From: JAZDLO01 sp043801935 | GTDB lineage: Bacteria > Actinomycetota > Thermoleophilia > RBG-16-64-13 | DNA length: 12,303 nucleotides | NCBI GenBank assembly: GCA_043801935.1 | Contig: JAZDLO010000149.1 | Location: forward strand, 1 to 12,303 | Reading direction: 5' to 3' | Part shown: one piece after another, positions 1-6,576 of the stretch | How the letters are laid out: every line of letters starts with the position of its first letter | How positions within the stretch are numbered: the stretch's first letter is position 1 | Program-made: the position numbers and the translations under genes | The notes under the pieces: model-generated | Database searches by the model: none | The model's input: only the letters and a program-made list of their open reading frames with translations | What the model was told of the DNA's origin: nothing

Positions 1-20
1 GTTGTGAGAAGCAGTGTGTA

Positions 21-62
21 GGTGGGCGGGGGTACTGGAGATTGGCTTCGCCCCCGCCCGCC
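21..62 (+). other. GC-rich inverted repeat (hairpin 1) upstream of the first gene
   Basis: Arm 21-32 (GGTGGGCGGGGG) pairs with arm 51-62 (CCCCCGCCCGCC): 12 pairs with a single G-U, around an 18-base loop. It lies 44 bases before the chosen start of the Isf-like gene. It could be the terminator of a gene left of the window, although no T-tract follows, or part of a structured leader. The G-rich arm has several G runs and might also form a quadruplex. Function is inference; the pairing is seen directly. Confidence 0.6.
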
Positions 63-63
63 T

Positions 64-97
64 CGTTCCGATATGGACCAGACTCGGGTCCGGAACG
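64..97 (+). other. Second inverted repeat (hairpin 2), next to the Isf-like start
   Basis: CGTTCCG (64-70) is the exact reverse complement of CGGAACG (91-97). Inside it GACC (76-79) can pair with GGTC (87-90), leaving an ATATG bulge and a 7-base loop. It begins one base after hairpin 1 and ends 8 bases before the GTG at 106. Its 3' arm covers the only purine-rich stretch (GGAACGG) that could serve as a ribosome binding site, so it could limit translation. Alternatively it belongs to an upstream terminator region. Confidence 0.55.
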
Positions 98-105
98 GTG
101 GCCGT

Positions 106-717
106 GTGAGTGAGATAGGCATCAAGCTACTGGGTATTTCCGGCAGTCCGCGCCTTCAATCGACGGATTTCGCCGTGCGGGAAGCTCTCAGCTATGCGCA
201 CGAGCGCCATGGCGTCGACGTCGACTACTTCAGCGTGCATAGGAAATCCATCGGGTTTTGCATCCATTGCGACTACTGCGTGAAGAAGAAACGTGGCTGC
301 TATTTCAAGGACGACATGCTGGAGGTCTACCCCAAGATGCAGTGGGCGGACGCGTGGGTGCTGGGCAGCCCCGCCTATCAGGGCCAGATCAGCGGCCAGC
401 TCAAGGCCGTCCTCGACCGTTGCCGAGCCTTGGTAGCGCAAGATCCTAAGGTCTTTCGCAACAAGGTCGGCATGGGGATCAGCGTGGGAGGGGATCGGAA
501 CGGGGGCCAGGAGCATGTGTTGCACTCCATGATCGACTTCTTTCTTATCAACGAGATGATCCCGGTAGGCGGCGGCTCGTTCGGCGCCAATCTGGGCGGT
601 GCTTTGTGGTCGAAGGACAAGGGTAAAGAAGGGACGAGGGCCGACGAGGAAGGCATGATGGCCGTGCGCCGTGTGGTGGACCGTCTGGTCGACGTGACGC
701 GCGTGCTTAACCAGTGA
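106..717 (+). CDS. Iron-sulfur flavoprotein (Isf-like), NADPH-dependent FMN reductase fold
   Basis: The 203-residue protein has a flavodoxin-like fold. It opens with a strand followed by GISGSPR (residues 10-16), the usual FMN phosphate-binding loop of this family, and carries GSPAYQGQISGQLK from about residue 87. Cysteines 52, 55, 58 and 65 make a compact Cx2Cx2Cx6C motif, the 4Fe-4S signature of archaeal-type Isf proteins, which pass electrons between ferredoxin and other acceptors in the cytoplasm. GTG at 106 is chosen because family similarity starts there. An in-frame GTG at 22 would add a Gly/Pro/Arg-rich stretch that is really hairpin DNA, and ATG at 73 has no visible ribosome binding site. 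The gene is followed closely by the AfpA-type flavoprotein, a partner seen with Isf elsewhere. Its physiological acceptor is unknown. Confidence 0.82.
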   Translation: MSEIGIKLLGISGSPRLQSTDFAVREALSYAHERHGVDVDYFSVHRKSIGFCIHCDYCVKKKRGCYFKDDMLEVYPKMQWADAWVLGSPAYQGQISGQLKAVLDRCRALVAQDPKVFRNKVGMGISVGGDRNGGQEHVLHSMIDFFLINEMIPVGGGSFGANLGGALWSKDKGKEGTRADEEGMMAVRRVVDRLVDVTRVLNQ

Positions 718-725
718 CTCTACGT

Positions 726-732
726 GAGGAGG
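726..732 (+). promoter_or_regulatory. Ribosome binding site that sets the AfpA start
   Basis: GAGGAGG lies 8 bases before ATG 741. It supports that start over the in-frame GTG at 714, which overlaps the end of the preceding gene and would add nine residues unlike the family. Confidence 0.75.
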
Positions 733-740
733 TCGGCGGT

Positions 741-1304
741 ATGCCTTTGAAACTGGTGTGGGGGATCACGGGATCCGGTGACCTGATGCCGGAAACGGTC
801 TCGGCGATGGCCGCTTTGAACGAGAGGGGAGACGTTCTGATCACGGCAGTGGTTTCCAAGGCGGCGGTGAAGGTGCTGCGTTGGTACAAACTGTATGACC
901 AGTTGAGTACCATCGCCAAAGACGTCCTCATCGAAGAGGACTCGAACTCCCCGTTCATCGTGGGCAGGCTGCAGACCGGAAGATTCGATTGTCTCCTGGT
1001 GGCGCCGGCGACCGCGAATTCGACCGCGAAGATCGCGTACGGCATTGCGGATACCATCATCACCAACGCCGTGGCGCAGACGAACAAGACGCACACGCCC
1101 ATACTTATCATGCCGGTGGATCAACGCGAGGGCACCACGGTCACCACCTTGCCAGGGGGCGAGAAGCTGGAATTGAAGATACGTGCGGTGGATATCGAGA
1201 ACTCGCAGAGGCTTGCCGCTATGGAAGGCGTCGAGCTGCTTTCTCATCCCAAGGAGATAGAAGACGTTCTGAAGGCGCGCTTCCCGCAGCAACTAGGGGC
1301 CTGA
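741..1304 (+). CDS. afpA: AfpA/DmrB-type archaeal flavoprotein, putative dihydromethanopterin reductase
   Basis: This 187-residue protein belongs to the HFCD flavoprotein superfamily. It starts with WGITGSGD, the N-terminal FMN loop, and carries APATAN (88-93) followed by a KIAYGIADT segment; both are hallmarks of the archaeoflavoprotein AfpA/MJ0208 group. AfpA accepts electrons in ferredoxin/Isf systems. The related DmrB reduces dihydromethanopterin to H4MPT, the last step of cofactor synthesis. Sequence alone does not separate the two roles. The neighbouring isf favours an AfpA-like electron-transfer partner, while the adjoining mptG favours a biosynthetic reductase. Its TGA overlaps the mptG ATG by one base (TGATG), so translation is probably coupled. 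Confidence 0.82.
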   Translation: MPLKLVWGITGSGDLMPETVSAMAALNERGDVLITAVVSKAAVKVLRWYKLYDQLSTIAKDVLIEEDSNSPFIVGRLQTGRFDCLLVAPATANSTAKIAYGIADTIITNAVAQTNKTHTPILIMPVDQREGTTVTTLPGGEKLELKIRAVDIENSQRLAAMEGVELLSHPKEIEDVLKARFPQQLGA

Positions 1305-2272
1305 TGAAGGTATCGGTGACTACCGGCAGCAGGCTTCATATCGGCTTTACCAACCTGAGCAAGGATGCCGGCCGGTACTGCGGAAGCATAGGTGTGGCTC
1401 TGGACTATCCCTGCACGAGCGTGGTGATGGCGAAGCGCGTCGACCTGGTAGTAGCCGGAGACCATCCCGAGCAGACGGTAGCTTGGATCCGCCGTTTCTC
1501 CGAACACTTTGACGTGGAGCCTCGGGCTCACGTGGACGTCCGGGAAAGCATCCCGCAGCATGTGGGCCTTGGATCGGGCACGCAGTTGGCGCTGGCAGTC
1601 GGAGTGGGCTTGGCAACACTGCACGGGGTAAAGGCGAGCGTCCAGGATGTGGCGCTTGCCATGACGCGAGGCAAGCGCTCCGGGATCGGTATCGCCGCCT
1701 TCCAGACGGGCGGGTTCATCATCGACGCGGGACACAAGTTGGGCGGGTCCGGCGTCCACGCGCCGGCCTCAGTCGTCTGGCGGCAGGACTTCCCCCCCGA
1801 TTGGTGTTTTGTCGTGGCGATCCCTGGGTCGGGGAAGGGACTCAACGGTCCCGGCGAAGAGGGAGTCTTCGCCGCGCTTTCGGCCTCGGTGAGAGTATCG
1901 GAAGAGATATGCAGATTGACTCACCTCAAACTGATGCCCGCCCTCGTGGAGAAAGACATCGAGGAGTTCGGCTGCGCCCTCACCGACATCGACCGGAAGA
2001 CAGGTCTGTATTTCTCGGATGTGCAGGGTGGGATATACGGCGGGATCGTGGCGAGAGAGACCATAGATGTCATGCTGCAGGCGGGCGCTTGTGGAGGGGG
2101 CCAGAGTTCGTGGGGACCGGCGGTATACGGGCTGGTGGATGAGGGCCGCGCTCGGCCCGTGGAAGAGGAGGTGCGAAGGTTTTTCCAGGAGAAGGGTGGC
2201 GAGGGCTCCGTCTTCGTGGCCCACGGCCGCAACAGCGGGGCGCACGTGGAAGTGACCAGGGACGCTCTATGA
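1304..2272 (+). CDS. mptG: Beta-ribofuranosylaminobenzene 5'-phosphate synthase (beta-RFAP synthase)
   Basis: The enzyme condenses 4-hydroxybenzoate or 4-aminobenzoate with PRPP in the first committed step to the arylamine part of H4MPT. The 322-residue protein has the GHMP-kinase-like fold of the family. It begins with TTGSRLHIGFTNL and has the glycine-rich loop GLGSGTQ at 88-94. It also has a GKRSGIGI segment and a C-terminal GGGQSSWGP motif (about 264-272), all typical of MptG. Length matches the family (about 320-330). ATG 1304 is chosen because it starts the conserved region and overlaps the previous stop; the longer in-frame extension upstream is only an alternative reading of afpA. The 3' end overlaps the DUF447 gene on the other strand by six bases. 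This gene is a reliable marker of H4MPT production. Confidence 0.92.
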   Translation: MKVSVTTGSRLHIGFTNLSKDAGRYCGSIGVALDYPCTSVVMAKRVDLVVAGDHPEQTVAWIRRFSEHFDVEPRAHVDVRESIPQHVGLGSGTQLALAVGVGLATLHGVKASVQDVALAMTRGKRSGIGIAAFQTGGFIIDAGHKLGGSGVHAPASVVWRQDFPPDWCFVVAIPGSGKGLNGPGEEGVFAALSASVRVSEEICRLTHLKLMPALVEKDIEEFGCALTDIDRKTGLYFSDVQGGIYGGIVARETIDVMLQAGACGGGQSSWGPAVYGLVDEGRARPVEEEVRRFFQEKGGEGSVFVAHGRNSGAHVEVTRDAL

Positions 2273-2854
2273 AGGCAGTCCTAGGGCGCGGAGAAGCTCC
2301 GACATGTTCGCTTCATGGGGAGATCCGGGAGCCACTTTGCGTATGACCCTGTAGTTCTCTGCCAACGACGCGCTTATGGAGTCTTGGTGCAGGTAGTGGA
2401 GGCGAGTGGCGAGGATGAGGCTCTCCACGAGCAGGCCTTCCGCTCGGTTGATCAGTCTGGGGCTGCGGTCGGCGCGGGTTTCTTCCACGGTCCCCGTGAC
2501 GCGTACGCGGTCGGACAGCTTGGTCGCGTCGCTGAGAACGGCGTCCACGCTGGCGCAGCAGCCGTCCAGAACCGGTGGCCAGACTCCCCTGTCCGGCCCG
2601 TAGGCCAGCTTGTCAGGGGCGAAGAGCGCGGTGAAAAGCATGCATGTATCTGAAGGGAAGTTGACGACGAAACACCCGGTCGCGAGTATGTTGTTGAGTG
2701 TCTGCGACCCATCGAATATCTCCATGCGCACGGTGGTCTCGTCTTCTGTCCGCACTCCCATGGGTGCCGAGTGCGGGACGCCGTCGGAGAGCGTCGAGAC
2801 GACGACCTCGTATGTCCATCCCGGGCGCAGGGCGAGTTCGCGGAGTCGGTCCAT
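2267..2854 (-). CDS. DUF447 family protein, FMN-binding split-barrel-like
   Basis: The 195-residue protein opens after a short helix with EVVVSTLSDGVPHSAPMGV, the typical beginning of DUF447 proteins. It continues with a NILATGCFVVNFPSD segment seen in flavin-reductase-like split barrels. DUF447 genes occur repeatedly in archaeal and bacterial H4MPT/MFR clusters, and the function is unknown to me; a flavin-dependent or pterin-related role is inferred from fold and context. It is the only - strand gene here. Its stop overlaps the mptG stop (shared CTATGA), and its start faces mtdB across 87 bases. No Shine-Dalgarno sequence precedes the ATG, and a TATACT box ends seven bases before it, suggesting a leaderless mRNA. 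Confidence 0.82.
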   Translation of the reverse strand: MDRLRELALRPGWTYEVVVSTLSDGVPHSAPMGVRTEDETTVRMEIFDGSQTLNNILATGCFVVNFPSDTCMLFTALFAPDKLAYGPDRGVWPPVLDGCCASVDAVLSDATKLSDRVRVTGTVEETRADRSPRLINRAEGLLVESLILATRLHYLHQDSISASLAENYRVIRKVAPGSPHEANMSELLRALGLPS

Positions 2855-2861
2855 GTTCAGA

Positions 2862-2867
2862 AGTATA
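2862..2867 (-). promoter_or_regulatory. Candidate -10 box for DUF447 (leaderless), shared palindrome
   Basis: Read on the - strand this is TATACT, a close match to TATAAT. It ends seven bases before the DUF447 ATG, so transcription would begin at or next to the start codon. The -35 region at 17-bp spacing (TCTTCG) is weak. The centre GTATAC (2863-2868) is palindromic, giving TATACG on the + strand, so it could also serve mtdB. Promoter identity is inferred from sequence only. Confidence 0.4.
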
Positions 2868-2892
2868 CGCGCGGACGTGTTCCCGAAGAGCG

Positions 2893-2907
2893 CCGCTCAC
2901 CGAGCGG
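2893..2907. promoter_or_regulatory. Perfect inverted repeat in the divergent intergenic region
   Basis: CCGCTC (2893-2898) and GAGCGG (2902-2907) are exact reverse complements separated by ACC. The repeat lies 34 bases before the mtdB ATG and 38 bases upstream of the DUF447 start. It could be a regulator's operator controlling both directions, or a small hairpin in the mtdB leader. The symmetry is seen; the role is inference. Confidence 0.4.
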
Positions 2908-2925
2908 TAGCAACGCGCGATCTAA

Positions 2926-2931
2926 GGGAGG
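2926..2931 (+). promoter_or_regulatory. Ribosome binding site deciding the mtdB start
   Basis: GGGAGG sits 10 bases before ATG 2942. It supports this start rather than the longer open frame from 2771, which would run through the DUF447 start and the divergent promoter region. Confidence 0.7.
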
Positions 2932-2941
2932 CTCAGTCGAG

Positions 2942-3802
2942 ATGAAGAAGATACTGCTCCAGTTGGATGGAGACCGAGTACCAAGCGTGTTCGACGCCAT
3001 CACCGCCTACGATGCCGGGGCGGACATACTGCTTCAGTGCGGGGGTGTCGAGCCACGGGAGGTTCGGGATCTGGTGTACGGCGCCATGTTCACCCGGGGC
3101 CCGGGTGATCTGAAGAACTCGGCCGTGTTCATCGGGGGGACCGATGTGGCCAAGGGCGAGGCCATGCTGCGGGAGGCCCGCCTCGCTTTCTTCGACCCCC
3201 TCCGGGTGTCGGTGATGCTCGACGCCAACGGGTGCAACACCACCGCCGCCGCGGCCGTGGTGAAGATCCTTTCCGGGGGTGATCTGACAGGAAAGAAGGT
3301 GGTGGTGCTGGGAGGCACCGGCCCCGTCGGTCAGAGGGCCGCTGGACTGCTGGCCAAGGATGGGGCGGACGTGACCCTGACTTCACGTTCTCTTGAGCGG
3401 GCGGAAGGGGTATGCGCGGTGCTCATGGAGCGTTTCGGAGTTCATGTGACCCCGGCGGCCATGGCTGATCCTGACGCTACCGCACAGGTTCTGAGGGGGG
3501 CGCACGCCGTTCTCTGCGCCGGCGCCGCGGGAGTGACGCTGGTGCCGGAGGCTATCTGGAAGGAGCACGCGACGCTGCGGATCCTGGCCGACGTGAACGC
3601 CGTACCCCCTCTGGGGGTGGAGGGGACCGCACAAACCTGGAACGGGAAGGAGATCGCCGGCAAACGGCTCTTCGGGGCTTTGGGGGTAGGCGATCTCAAG
3701 ATGAAGGTGCATCGACGCTGCATCGCCCGGCTCTTCGAGCAGAACGACCTGATCCTGGACGCCGAAGAGGTCGTGGCTCTGGCGAAGGAGTTGGAACAAT
3801 AG
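2942..3802 (+). CDS. mtdB: NAD(P)-dependent methylene-tetrahydromethanopterin dehydrogenase (MtdA/MtdB family)
   Basis: The enzyme interconverts methylene- and methenyl-H4MPT using NAD(P) in the cytoplasm. The 286-residue protein matches the family length. It begins with KKILLQLDGDRVPSVFDA and has LVYGAMFTRGPGDLKN and DANGCNTTAAAAVVKI (NGCNTT at 96-101), all family signatures of the pterin-binding domain. A Rossmann domain follows, with GGTGPVG at 124-130. After the second strand comes TSRS (147-150), where Ser and Arg would suit the 2'-phosphate of NADP, so NADP use is plausible. Whether it is strictly MtdA or MtdB cannot be settled by eye; the H4MPT setting favours MtdB. This family is typical of bacteria; methanogens use an F420-dependent, unrelated enzyme. 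It is the first gene of the long operon, and its TAG overlaps the next GTG by one base. Confidence 0.9.
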   Translation: MKKILLQLDGDRVPSVFDAITAYDAGADILLQCGGVEPREVRDLVYGAMFTRGPGDLKNSAVFIGGTDVAKGEAMLREARLAFFDPLRVSVMLDANGCNTTAAAAVVKILSGGDLTGKKVVVLGGTGPVGQRAAGLLAKDGADVTLTSRSLERAEGVCAVLMERFGVHVTPAAMADPDATAQVLRGAHAVLCAGAAGVTLVPEAIWKEHATLRILADVNAVPPLGVEGTAQTWNGKEIAGKRLFGALGVGDLKMKVHRRCIARLFEQNDLILDAEEVVALAKELEQ

Positions 3803-4998
3803 TGCGCATTCTGGTCTTGGGCGTGAGCACGCGAGCCATCGCCGAGTCGGCGGTGCGGAGCGGGCAGCCGATCGTCACTGTGGACTACTTCGGGGATCGC
3901 GACCAGAAACATCTGGTGGAGAACTATTCGCTGCTTTCGGATCTTCATCTGCCCCGTCACGCCCAGGGGTTGGCTGAAGCGGCCGGCCGGGTGACGGCGG
4001 ACGCGGTGGTCTACATCGGCAATCTCGAGAACCATCCGGGGATCGTCGACGGCCTGGGCCGGAGTCGGAAGCTGCTCGGCAATGGGCCCGAGGTGCTGAG
4101 AGAAGTGCGCGACTGGAAGGTACTGAGGCGGTTCTGCCGGGAGACGGGGATCGCATGTCCTACGACTCTTCTCCCTGGAGAGGAAGGGGAGGCGCTCCGA
4201 GGCGGCCGGTGGCTGTCCAAGCTGGTCCGCAGCGGGGGCGGCCATGGCATAAGGCCTTGGGATGGGAAGTCCCTGGATGAGTCGCACATACTGCAGGCGG
4301 AGACTGAGGGGCTCCCGGCTTCGGTCGCCTTTGTGGCCGACGGACGGGAGGCCAGGGTCGTGGGACTCACGGAGCAACTGCACGGACGGGCCGAGCTGGG
4401 GGCCTCTGGTTTCACCTGGTGCGGCAACATCCTGCCATTGGATCCTACGCTATCCGACGGGGGAGTCCTGCGCCGACGCGTGGAACGGATGGTCGCGGCG
4501 CTCACCCTTCGCTTCGGCCTTCGAGGAGTTAACGGCGCGGACTTCATCGTGCATCGAGAGACCGATGGCAGCCTGCATCCCTATCTGCTGGAGGTCAACC
4601 CGAGGTACTGCGCCTCCATGCAGCTGGTTGAGCAGGCCTACGGGGTCAACGTGTTCTCTCTGCACCTCGAGGGCATGGCCGGCCGCCTGCCCCATCTCTC
4701 CCCGGTGGAGCAGCCGGCCGCCGGCTTCTGGGGCGCAGGTATCGTATACGCCAGAAGGAAGGTCGTCGCGCCTGATACCGACGGTTGGATACAGCGGGGC
4801 ATCCGCGACGTCCCGTTCGAGGGCGACCATATCGAGGCCGGCCGCCCCATCTGCACGGTATTCGCTCGCGGGGGAGATCGGTACGGCTGCTTCAGGAACC
4901 TGGTGCTACGCGCGGCCGCCGTGAACAGAGAAATATCGCAGGGAAGGGAGGCGAAGCGTGAGCGAGCGGCTTACCTTGATCACCGGACGCACGCGTGA
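3802..4998 (+). CDS. ATP-grasp family ligase of H4MPT/methanofuran clusters
   Basis: The 398-residue protein has an N-terminal Rossmann-like pre-grasp domain (MRILVLGVSTRAIAESAV) and a central ATP-grasp fold. GVNGADF (242-248) and EVNPR (264-268) supply the Asp and Glu/Asn metal ligands, and a glycine-rich VRSGGGHGI loop precedes them. Such proteins join a carboxylate to an amine or thiol through an acyl phosphate. In archaea, ATP-grasp enzymes add glutamate to tyramine (MfnD) in methanofuran synthesis and to the H4MPT precursor (MptN). ATP-grasp genes also recur in bacterial H4MPT clusters. A glutamate ligase for MFR or H4MPT is therefore plausible, but the substrate is not shown. GTG 3802 overlaps the mtdB stop, with AAGGAG at 3784-3789. 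Its last 41 bases overlap fwdD. Confidence 0.8.
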   Translation: MRILVLGVSTRAIAESAVRSGQPIVTVDYFGDRDQKHLVENYSLLSDLHLPRHAQGLAEAAGRVTADAVVYIGNLENHPGIVDGLGRSRKLLGNGPEVLREVRDWKVLRRFCRETGIACPTTLLPGEEGEALRGGRWLSKLVRSGGGHGIRPWDGKSLDESHILQAETEGLPASVAFVADGREARVVGLTEQLHGRAELGASGFTWCGNILPLDPTLSDGGVLRRRVERMVAALTLRFGLRGVNGADFIVHRETDGSLHPYLLEVNPRYCASMQLVEQAYGVNVFSLHLEGMAGRLPHLSPVEQPAAGFWGAGIVYARRKVVAPDTDGWIQRGIRDVPFEGDHIEAGRPICTVFARGGDRYGCFRNLVLRAAAVNREISQGREAKRERAAYLDHRTHA

Positions 4999-5311
4999 TC
5001 AAGCTATCGGGCTGCACAGAGGGAAGAGCTCGCCCGAGTACGTGCGCGCGACGACCTTCGTGGAGATGAATCCGGAGGACATGGCCCGTCTGAAGGTGGA
5101 GGACGGGGGGTCGGTCCGCCTGCGCACGGCAGCGGGGGAGGTAGAGCTCAGCGTCCGCGCCGGCGCCTTGCCGCCGGGACTGCTGTTCATCCCCATGGGA
5201 GCTCCTGCCAACCGGCTGGTTGCGGTAGACACTCAGGGAACGGGGATGCCTTCCTTCAAGGAGCTCATCGTCGAGGTGATGCCCGCGGAGAGTAAAGAGG
5301 GTGCGTCGTGA
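4958..5311 (+). CDS. fwdD: Formylmethanofuran dehydrogenase subunit D (molybdopterin dinucleotide-binding domain)
   Basis: This 117-residue protein is a stand-alone molybdopterin-dinucleotide-binding beta-barrel domain. It starts with LITGRTRDQAIGL, has EMNPEDMARLKVEDG, and ends with a DTQGTGMPSFKELIVEV segment that matches FwdD/FmdD of methanogens. FwdD completes the bis-MGD pocket of FwdB. GTG 4958 follows an AGGGAGG ribosome binding site (4945-4951) and gives the family N-terminus at once, so the 41-base overlap with the ATP-grasp gene appears real. The stop overlaps the fwdB GTG by four bases (GTGA). The Fhc complex of aerobic methylotrophs has no FwdD (its FhcD is the formyltransferase), so this gene points to a metal-containing dehydrogenase. 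Confidence 0.88.
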   Translation: MSERLTLITGRTRDQAIGLHRGKSSPEYVRATTFVEMNPEDMARLKVEDGGSVRLRTAAGEVELSVRAGALPPGLLFIPMGAPANRLVAVDTQGTGMPSFKELIVEVMPAESKEGAS

Positions 5312-6576
5312 GCACCACGGTCGAGCATGTTACATGCACGTTCTGCGGCTGTCTCTGCGACGATCTGGTCGTGGAGGTCGACGATAACCGGATCACGAAG
5401 GTACGCCGCGTATGTGCCAACGGGATGGGGGTCTTTACCGAGTACGATCCCACTCTGCGCCGGCCCACCGTCTCCGGACGGGAGGTGGGCTGGGAAGAAG
5501 CCGTCGAGGAAGCGGCCGACATCCTTAAGAAAGCCGACAGCCCGCTCATATACGGGCTCAGCTCCTCCGCCACCGAGAGCCAGAGGAAGGCGGTGGAACT
5601 GGCGGACCGGCTTGGGGCCATCGTGGACACCACCTCGTCCGTCTGCCACGGGCCCACCGGGCTGGCTATGCAGGCGGTAGGGGAGCCCAGTTGCACGCTG
5701 GGTGAGGTGCGCAACCGTGCCGACTTGGTCGTCTTCTGGGGCTGTAACCCGGCCGCCTCCCATCTTCGCCATTTCTCCCGATACTCGCTTACACCCAAGG
5801 GCATGCTGGTTCCCAACGGCCGGCAGGACAGGACCATGTTCGTGGTGGACGTCCGGCCTACCGGCACCTCCAAGATGGCGGACCACTTTCTGCAACTCGA
5901 CGTGGGGGCGGATTTCGAGGTACTCACCACCCTCCGCCTGCTTGTGAAAGGCGGGGAAGTGGAGGCCGAGTCGGTGGGAGGGATCCCCCTGGCGCAACTC
6001 CAGGAACTGGCGGAGCGCATGAAAGGCTGCAGGTTCGGCGTGGCGTTCATGGGCATGGGGCTGACCATGAGTCAGGCTCGCCACTACAACGTGGCCGAGC
6101 TGTTCTCCTTGGTGGCCGAACTCAACGAGCACACCCGGTTCTCGGTGATCCCTATGCGGGGGCACGGGAACGTGGCCGGTGCGGACCAGGTTCTTACCTG
6201 GTCCGCCGGCTACCCCTTTGCCGTTAGTTACGCGCGTGGCTATCCGCAGTTCGGCCCCGGAGAGTTCAGCGCGGTGGATGTGCTGGCCCGCCAAGCCGCC
6301 GACGCGGCGCTGGTCCTGGCGTCGGATCCGGTGGCCCACTTTCCCCGAGCCGCGGCGGAGCACCTGGAGCGCATCCCCACCATCCTGATCGATCCCGCTC
6401 CCAACCTCACCGCATCCATCGCCCGGGTGGTGTTCCCCACTGCCTGCTACGGAGTCGACGCGGAGGGGACGGCCTATCGCATGGACAACGTACCCATATC
6501 TCTCCGGCCCGTCATCGCATCCGATCGTCCCACTGACGAGCAGATCCTGAGCCGGATCATCGAGGCGGTGACGTGA
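5308..6576 (+). CDS. fwdB: Formylmethanofuran dehydrogenase subunit B (Mo/W catalytic subunit)
   Basis: This is the redox subunit that reduces CO2 to formate inside the complex, or oxidises formate. The 422-residue length is close to archaeal FwdB (about 430). Cysteines 10, 13, 17 and 36 (CTFCGCLC then VCANG) form the N-terminal 4Fe-4S site, with an extra Cys at 15. SVCHGP places Cys113 where the Mo/W-ligating Cys (or Sec) of archaeal FwdB sits; the codon at 5644 is TGC, so it is not selenocysteine. Further family motifs are FWGCNPAASHLRHFSRYS, PMRGHGNVAG and EGTAYRMDNVPI near the C-terminus. It is translationally coupled to fwdD and fwdA. The retained cysteines argue for an active molybdo- or tungstoenzyme rather than the inactive FhcB of methylotroph Fhc. 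Confidence 0.92.
   Translation: MSTTVEHVTCTFCGCLCDDLVVEVDDNRITKVRRVCANGMGVFTEYDPTLRRPTVSGREVGWEEAVEEAADILKKADSPLIYGLSSSATESQRKAVELADRLGAIVDTTSSVCHGPTGLAMQAVGEPSCTLGEVRNRADLVVFWGCNPAASHLRHFSRYSLTPKGMLVPNGRQDRTMFVVDVRPTGTSKMADHFLQLDVGADFEVLTTLRLLVKGGEVEAESVGGIPLAQLQELAERMKGCRFGVAFMGMGLTMSQARHYNVAELFSLVAELNEHTRFSVIPMRGHGNVAGADQVLTWSAGYPFAVSYARGYPQFGPGEFSAVDVLARQAADAALVLASDPVAHFPRAAAEHLERIPTILIDPAPNLTASIARVVFPTACYGVDAEGTAYRMDNVPISLRPVIASDRPTDEQILSRIIEAVT

Noticed and set aside
989..1303. N-terminal extension of mptG
   Set aside because: The frame is open upstream only because it lies within afpA; family similarity begins at ATG 1304.
2289..2301. CGGAG-AAG-CTCCG mini-hairpin just after mptG
   Set aside because: Only five pairs, no T-tract after it, and it lies inside the DUF447 coding region; too weak to call a terminator.
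5644..5646. Possible selenocysteine at the FwdB metal-ligand position
   Set aside because: The codon is TGC, a plain cysteine, and the frame has no internal TGA.
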